A stretch of DNA of 64,000 bases from Paludibacteraceae bacterium. Its GTDB lineage: Bacteria > Bacteroidota > Bacteroidia > Bacteroidales > Paludibacteraceae. The position numbers and the translations under genes were made by a program. Below are positions 61,273 through 64,000 of this stretch, piece by piece (positions within the stretch are counted from its first letter, which is position 1; each line of letters begins with the position of its first letter). The notes below the pieces were generated by a model. The model saw nothing but the letters and a program-made list of their open reading frames with translations, was not told where the DNA came from and made no database searches. The stretch spans positions 124,001-188,000 of the forward strand of contig JAILLP010000020.1 in assembly GCA_024693065.1 (NCBI GenBank). The letters run 5' to 3'.

Positions 61273-62280
61273 ATGGGAAAAAACGTTATCGTACTGGGTG
61301 CCACCGGGCATTTGGGCACTAACATAGCAGTCCATCTGAAGAGGATTGGATACAACGTCGTTGCGGTCGGTCGGCGCAAGAGCGACAACGGGTTCTTCGC
61401 CAAATTAGGCATGGAATATATCTCCGCCGACATCTGCAAAAAAGAGGACTTCGACAAGTTGCCCCAGCAAGACATCTATGCGGTGCTCAACTTCGCCGGA
61501 GCGCTTCCTGCCTCCATGGAGGGCTACCATCCCGAGCAATACATATCCACCATCGTGCAAGGCACACTGAACGTGCTGGACTACACCATGAAGGTGGGGG
61601 CGGACCGCATCGTATTCCCACAGACCCTCTTTGACGTCAGCTACCTCTTCGGCAGCAAGACCCCGATTCCGGCTGATGCGGAACGGAAAGCCCCGCTGAC
61701 AGGCGACCACGCCATCTACGTCATCGCCAAGAACGCGGCCGTCGAGATGATAGAGCACTACCACGCCAAGTTCGGACTCAAGCGCTTCATCCTGAGGCTT
61801 TCCAGGGTATACATGTATGACCCGAACCCTTACACCTTCACCGATGGGGAAAAGACACTCATATCAGACCGATTCTTCATCTACCAAGCGATGAAGGGCG
61901 CCGAGCTGCAGATTTGGGGAGACCCGGACCGTCTCTTGGAGACATGTTGCATGAAGGATTTCCTGCAGATCGTGGAGAAGGCACTCATAGCCAACGTCGA
62001 AGGAGGCATCTACAACATAGGGAGTGGCGGCAGCACCCTGGACGAGCGCGTCAAAGCCATCGCAGAGGTATTCAATCCGAAGGGCAAGCACTCCAACATC
62101 ATCTATTGTCCAGAGAAACGTAGTTCCCTGCAGTTCGTCTTGGACATCACAAAGACAAAGAAAGAACTAGGCTACGAACCCCGCTACACCTGGAAAGAGT
62201 ATTTGCTGGACTTCAAGAAAGAGATGGAGGAGCAACCATTCGGCGAGTTGTGGGGATATGAATCAGATTATATTAAATAA
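61273..62280 (+). CDS. NAD-dependent epimerase/dehydratase (extended SDR)
   Basis: A 335-residue extended short-chain dehydrogenase. The Rossmann motif is IVLGATGHLGTNIAVHL. Further segments are LNFAGALPASMEGYHPEQYI and RIVFPQTLFDVSYLFG, then YVIAKNAAVEMIEHYHAKFG, where the usual YxxxK reads YVIAK. The C-terminal part (GSGGSTLDERVKAIAEVF) resembles sugar-nucleotide epimerases. The substrate is probably an NDP-sugar or related compound. First gene of a co-oriented cluster with two ATP-grasp genes. Confidence 0.85.
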   Translation: MGKNVIVLGATGHLGTNIAVHLKRIGYNVVAVGRRKSDNGFFAKLGMEYISADICKKEDFDKLPQQDIYAVLNFAGALPASMEGYHPEQYISTIVQGTLNVLDYTMKVGADRIVFPQTLFDVSYLFGSKTPIPADAERKAPLTGDHAIYVIAKNAAVEMIEHYHAKFGLKRFILRLSRVYMYDPNPYTFTDGEKTLISDRFFIYQAMKGAELQIWGDPDRLLETCCMKDFLQIVEKALIANVEGGIYNIGSGGSTLDERVKAIAEVFNPKGKHSNIIYCPEKRSSLQFVLDITKTKKELGYEPRYTWKEYLLDFKKEMEEQPFGELWGYESDYIK

Positions 62281-62289
62281 AAACATATC

Positions 62290-63387
62290 ATGACATTAAA
62301 AGAAAAGATCCGTTTTAAGCTATTGGGATCCAAGGCTTTCGGGAAGAGAATCATCAAAGCGAACAGAGACTATTACCTCTCTTTCAAGTCAATGAGATGG
62401 GGAGGAGAGCTCACCTTCGGAGAAGAAATCGAACATGTATTCGGCATTTTCCTGACCGACAAGGAAAAGGCAGACGAGAAACTCAAAGAGGACATGCGAA
62501 TAGACATGGTCTGGTGCTACTACCGATTCGGCGCTGTGCCAAGGGAATACTTCCTCATGGATTTCCCTCACTCCGACGACAAGAAGCGCGCCACCTACCT
62601 CACCACGCGCCACAAGGACAATGTCATGACGAAGAAAGTGGGTCGAGGAGAGAACTGGTACCTCATGGAGAATAAGAACAACTTCTACGACCGCTTCGGA
62701 CAATTCTTCAAACGAGACGTCATCAAGTTCAACGACACGGTCACGAGGGAGGCCTTCGCCGAGTTCTGCAAGAAGCACGACTCCTTCATCTGCAAACCCA
62801 TCTCCGGACAATGTGGCAAGGGCGTGGAGATACTTCGCATGGCCGACTACGACAACGACCCGGACAAGGCGTTCGACCATCTGAAAGAGAAGGGTCAATA
62901 CATCGTGGAGGAGCTGATCCAGCAGGACGAGAGCACCAAGCAGTTCAACCCAAGCTCCGTCAACACGGTACGCCTCCCAGCCTTCATGAACAAGACTGGA
63001 TTCCACATCATGCGACCAGTGTTCCGCACAGGCCGCACAGGCTCGGTGGTGGACAACGCCGGGAACGGTGGCATCTTCTCCGTCATCGACGAGAAGACGG
63101 GTGTCTGCAGGACGAAAGGCTATGACGAGTTCGGAGGCATCTTCGAATATCATCCGGACAGCGGCGTCAAGTACGAAGGGTTTCAAATACCAGACTGGGA
63201 CAAACTACTCAAATTCGCCGAGGAAGTGCACAGCACCATACCATTCTACCCATTCGTGGGTTGGGACTTCGCCTACACCGCCAACAAGGAGTGGGTGCTG
63301 GTGGAAGGCAACTGGGGGCAGATCGTATGCGAGTACGCGGAGAGAGAAGGCGTGAAGAAGATGTTCGACGACTTCTTCGATGACTAA
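62290..63387 (+). CDS. Sugar-transfer-associated ATP-grasp family protein
   Basis: A 365-residue protein with an N-terminal region WCYYRFGAVPREYFLMDFP, shared with the sugar-transfer-associated ATP-grasp family (Pfam family of that name). The ATP-grasp core follows: FICKPISGQCGKGVEIL, GQYIVEELIQQDESTKQFNP, SSVNTVRLPAFMNK and GWDFAYTANKEWVLVEGN. Proteins of this type are found in polysaccharide and capsule clusters, where they may ligate amino acids or other carboxylates to sugars; the reaction is not known here. It follows the SDR gene by 9 bp. Confidence 0.85.
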   Translation: MTLKEKIRFKLLGSKAFGKRIIKANRDYYLSFKSMRWGGELTFGEEIEHVFGIFLTDKEKADEKLKEDMRIDMVWCYYRFGAVPREYFLMDFPHSDDKKRATYLTTRHKDNVMTKKVGRGENWYLMENKNNFYDRFGQFFKRDVIKFNDTVTREAFAEFCKKHDSFICKPISGQCGKGVEILRMADYDNDPDKAFDHLKEKGQYIVEELIQQDESTKQFNPSSVNTVRLPAFMNKTGFHIMRPVFRTGRTGSVVDNAGNGGIFSVIDEKTGVCRTKGYDEFGGIFEYHPDSGVKYEGFQIPDWDKLLKFAEEVHSTIPFYPFVGWDFAYTANKEWVLVEGNWGQIVCEYAEREGVKKMFDDFFDD

Positions 63388-63416
63388 ACAATTCAAACAC
63401 AACAAAAACTAAGGAA

Positions 63417-64000
63417 ATGAAATTAGCAATCATAGGAGCCTCGACAGGGCAACTCCCACTCACGCTGAAGGCGAAAGAGTTGGGTCATACAGTAATCAGC
63501 TTCGCATGGGAGAATGGCGCAGTCTGCAAAGAATATGTGGACAAGTTCTACCCAATATCCATCCTCGAGAAGGACAAGATCGTAGAAGTGTGTAGGCAAG
63601 AAGGTGTACAGGGAGTCGTTTCCAACGCTTCCGACCTCACCTCCGAAATAGCCACCTACGTGGCGTCCAAACTCGGGCTCAACGCGAACGATTACGAGAA
63701 GTTCCAAGCCCTCAGAGACAAGGCGAGGGTACGTGAACTGACCAACGGGATACCCAACCTATGCCAGGTGCCCAACTACTTGTACAAAGAGGGGCTAAAG
63801 GTGGACTTCCCTTGCATCGTGAAACCGACCGTAGGCTCCGCGAAGAAGGGTGTATCCTTCGTGAACAACGAGAAAGAGTTGAAAGAGGCGGTCTCCTATG
63901 CGACGGGAGACGATACGGTCATCATGATCGAGAAGTTCGTGGGCACACGTGAATTCTCCGTGGAGTCCATCTCCTACAAGGGCAAGCACTACATCATCCA
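63417..64000 (+). CDS. ATP-grasp carboxylate ligase, partial (runs off the window)
   Basis: The first 194 residues are present from the ATG at 63417 and the frame is open to the last base. The N-terminal MKLAIIGASTGQLPLTLKAK is a Rossmann-like pre-ATP-grasp domain. The part up to the edge includes NDYEKFQALRDKARVRELTN and the ATP-grasp FPCIVKPTVGSAKKGVSFV, then MIEKFVGTREFSVESIS. This pattern is that of a carboxylate-amine ligase (LysX or BtrJ-like). It begins 29 bp after the previous gene, so all three are likely one operon. Confidence 0.85.
   Translation, partial: MKLAIIGASTGQLPLTLKAKELGHTVISFAWENGAVCKEYVDKFYPISILEKDKIVEVCRQEGVQGVVSNASDLTSEIATYVASKLGLNANDYEKFQALRDKARVRELTNGIPNLCQVPNYLYKEGLKVDFPCIVKPTVGSAKKGVSFVNNEKELKEAVSYATGDDTVIMIEKFVGTREFSVESISYKGKHYII

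Overview
The window looks like a chromosomal segment of a Bacteroidales-type Bacteroidota bacterium. The evidence is: -7 promoter elements of the form TAnnTTTG, often with TTTG about 19-20 bp upstream; three proteins ending in type IX secretion (T9SS) sorting domains; a Bacteroidota-style RpoZ/omega; a serine palmitoyltransferase; DUF5606 and DUF4494 proteins; a lipoprotein BamD; and a GH10 xylanase with CBM6. GC is moderate and coding density high. A plant-fibre gut or rumen habitat is an inference from the xylanase. I cannot name the genus. I saw no phage, insertion sequence, CRISPR array or rRNA.

Layout. 0.1-5 kb: a giant secreted GLUG-repeat protein. 5-13.6 kb: a family-4 glycosyltransferase, DUF5606, bamD-rpoZ, a DUF1294 protein, tRNA-Pro(TGG), rpe, comEC and topA. 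13.7-22.9 kb (minus strand): a compact heme operon, hemE-hemCD-hemB-hemA-hemL-hemN-hemG, preceded by an orphan NarL/LuxR-type regulator. 23-31.6 kb (minus): ilvE, a coiled-coil/DUF4112 pair, two paralogous acyl-CoA synthetases and a SUFU-domain protein. 31.9-38.7 kb: an Rpn/PD-(D/E)XK nuclease gene, YggS-DUF4494, spt, a T9SS cargo protein and an M23 peptidase-MerR-TRIC channel operon. 38.8-48.8 kb (plus): alaS, a 5'-nucleotidase-like protein, a secreted two-gene pair of unknown function, kdsA and a MATE exporter. 48.9-54 kb: three tandem paralogous outer-membrane barrel proteins and the xylanase. 54-60.8 kb (minus): hrpB, a class A penicillin-binding protein with an unusual N-terminal extension, and a small membrane protein. 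61.3 kb to the end: an SDR plus two ATP-grasp genes, probably the start of a surface-polysaccharide or tailoring cluster that leaves the window.

Most interesting: the heme operon. It encodes every step from glutamyl-tRNA to protoporphyrin IX, but several enzymes are shortened. HemA lacks its C-terminal dimerisation domain. The hemCD product seems to be HemC domains 1-2, then a piece resembling the C-terminal lobe of uroporphyrinogen-III methyltransferase (CobA/SUMT), then a slightly short HemD. It has no HemC domain 3 and no recognisable dipyrromethane-cofactor cysteine. Two perfect palindromes TCCTCA-N4-TGAGGA lie 23 bp apart just upstream of the hemE -7 element, and a third near-copy lies upstream of the adjacent regulator gene. 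This suggests a local activator-operator circuit controlling heme synthesis.
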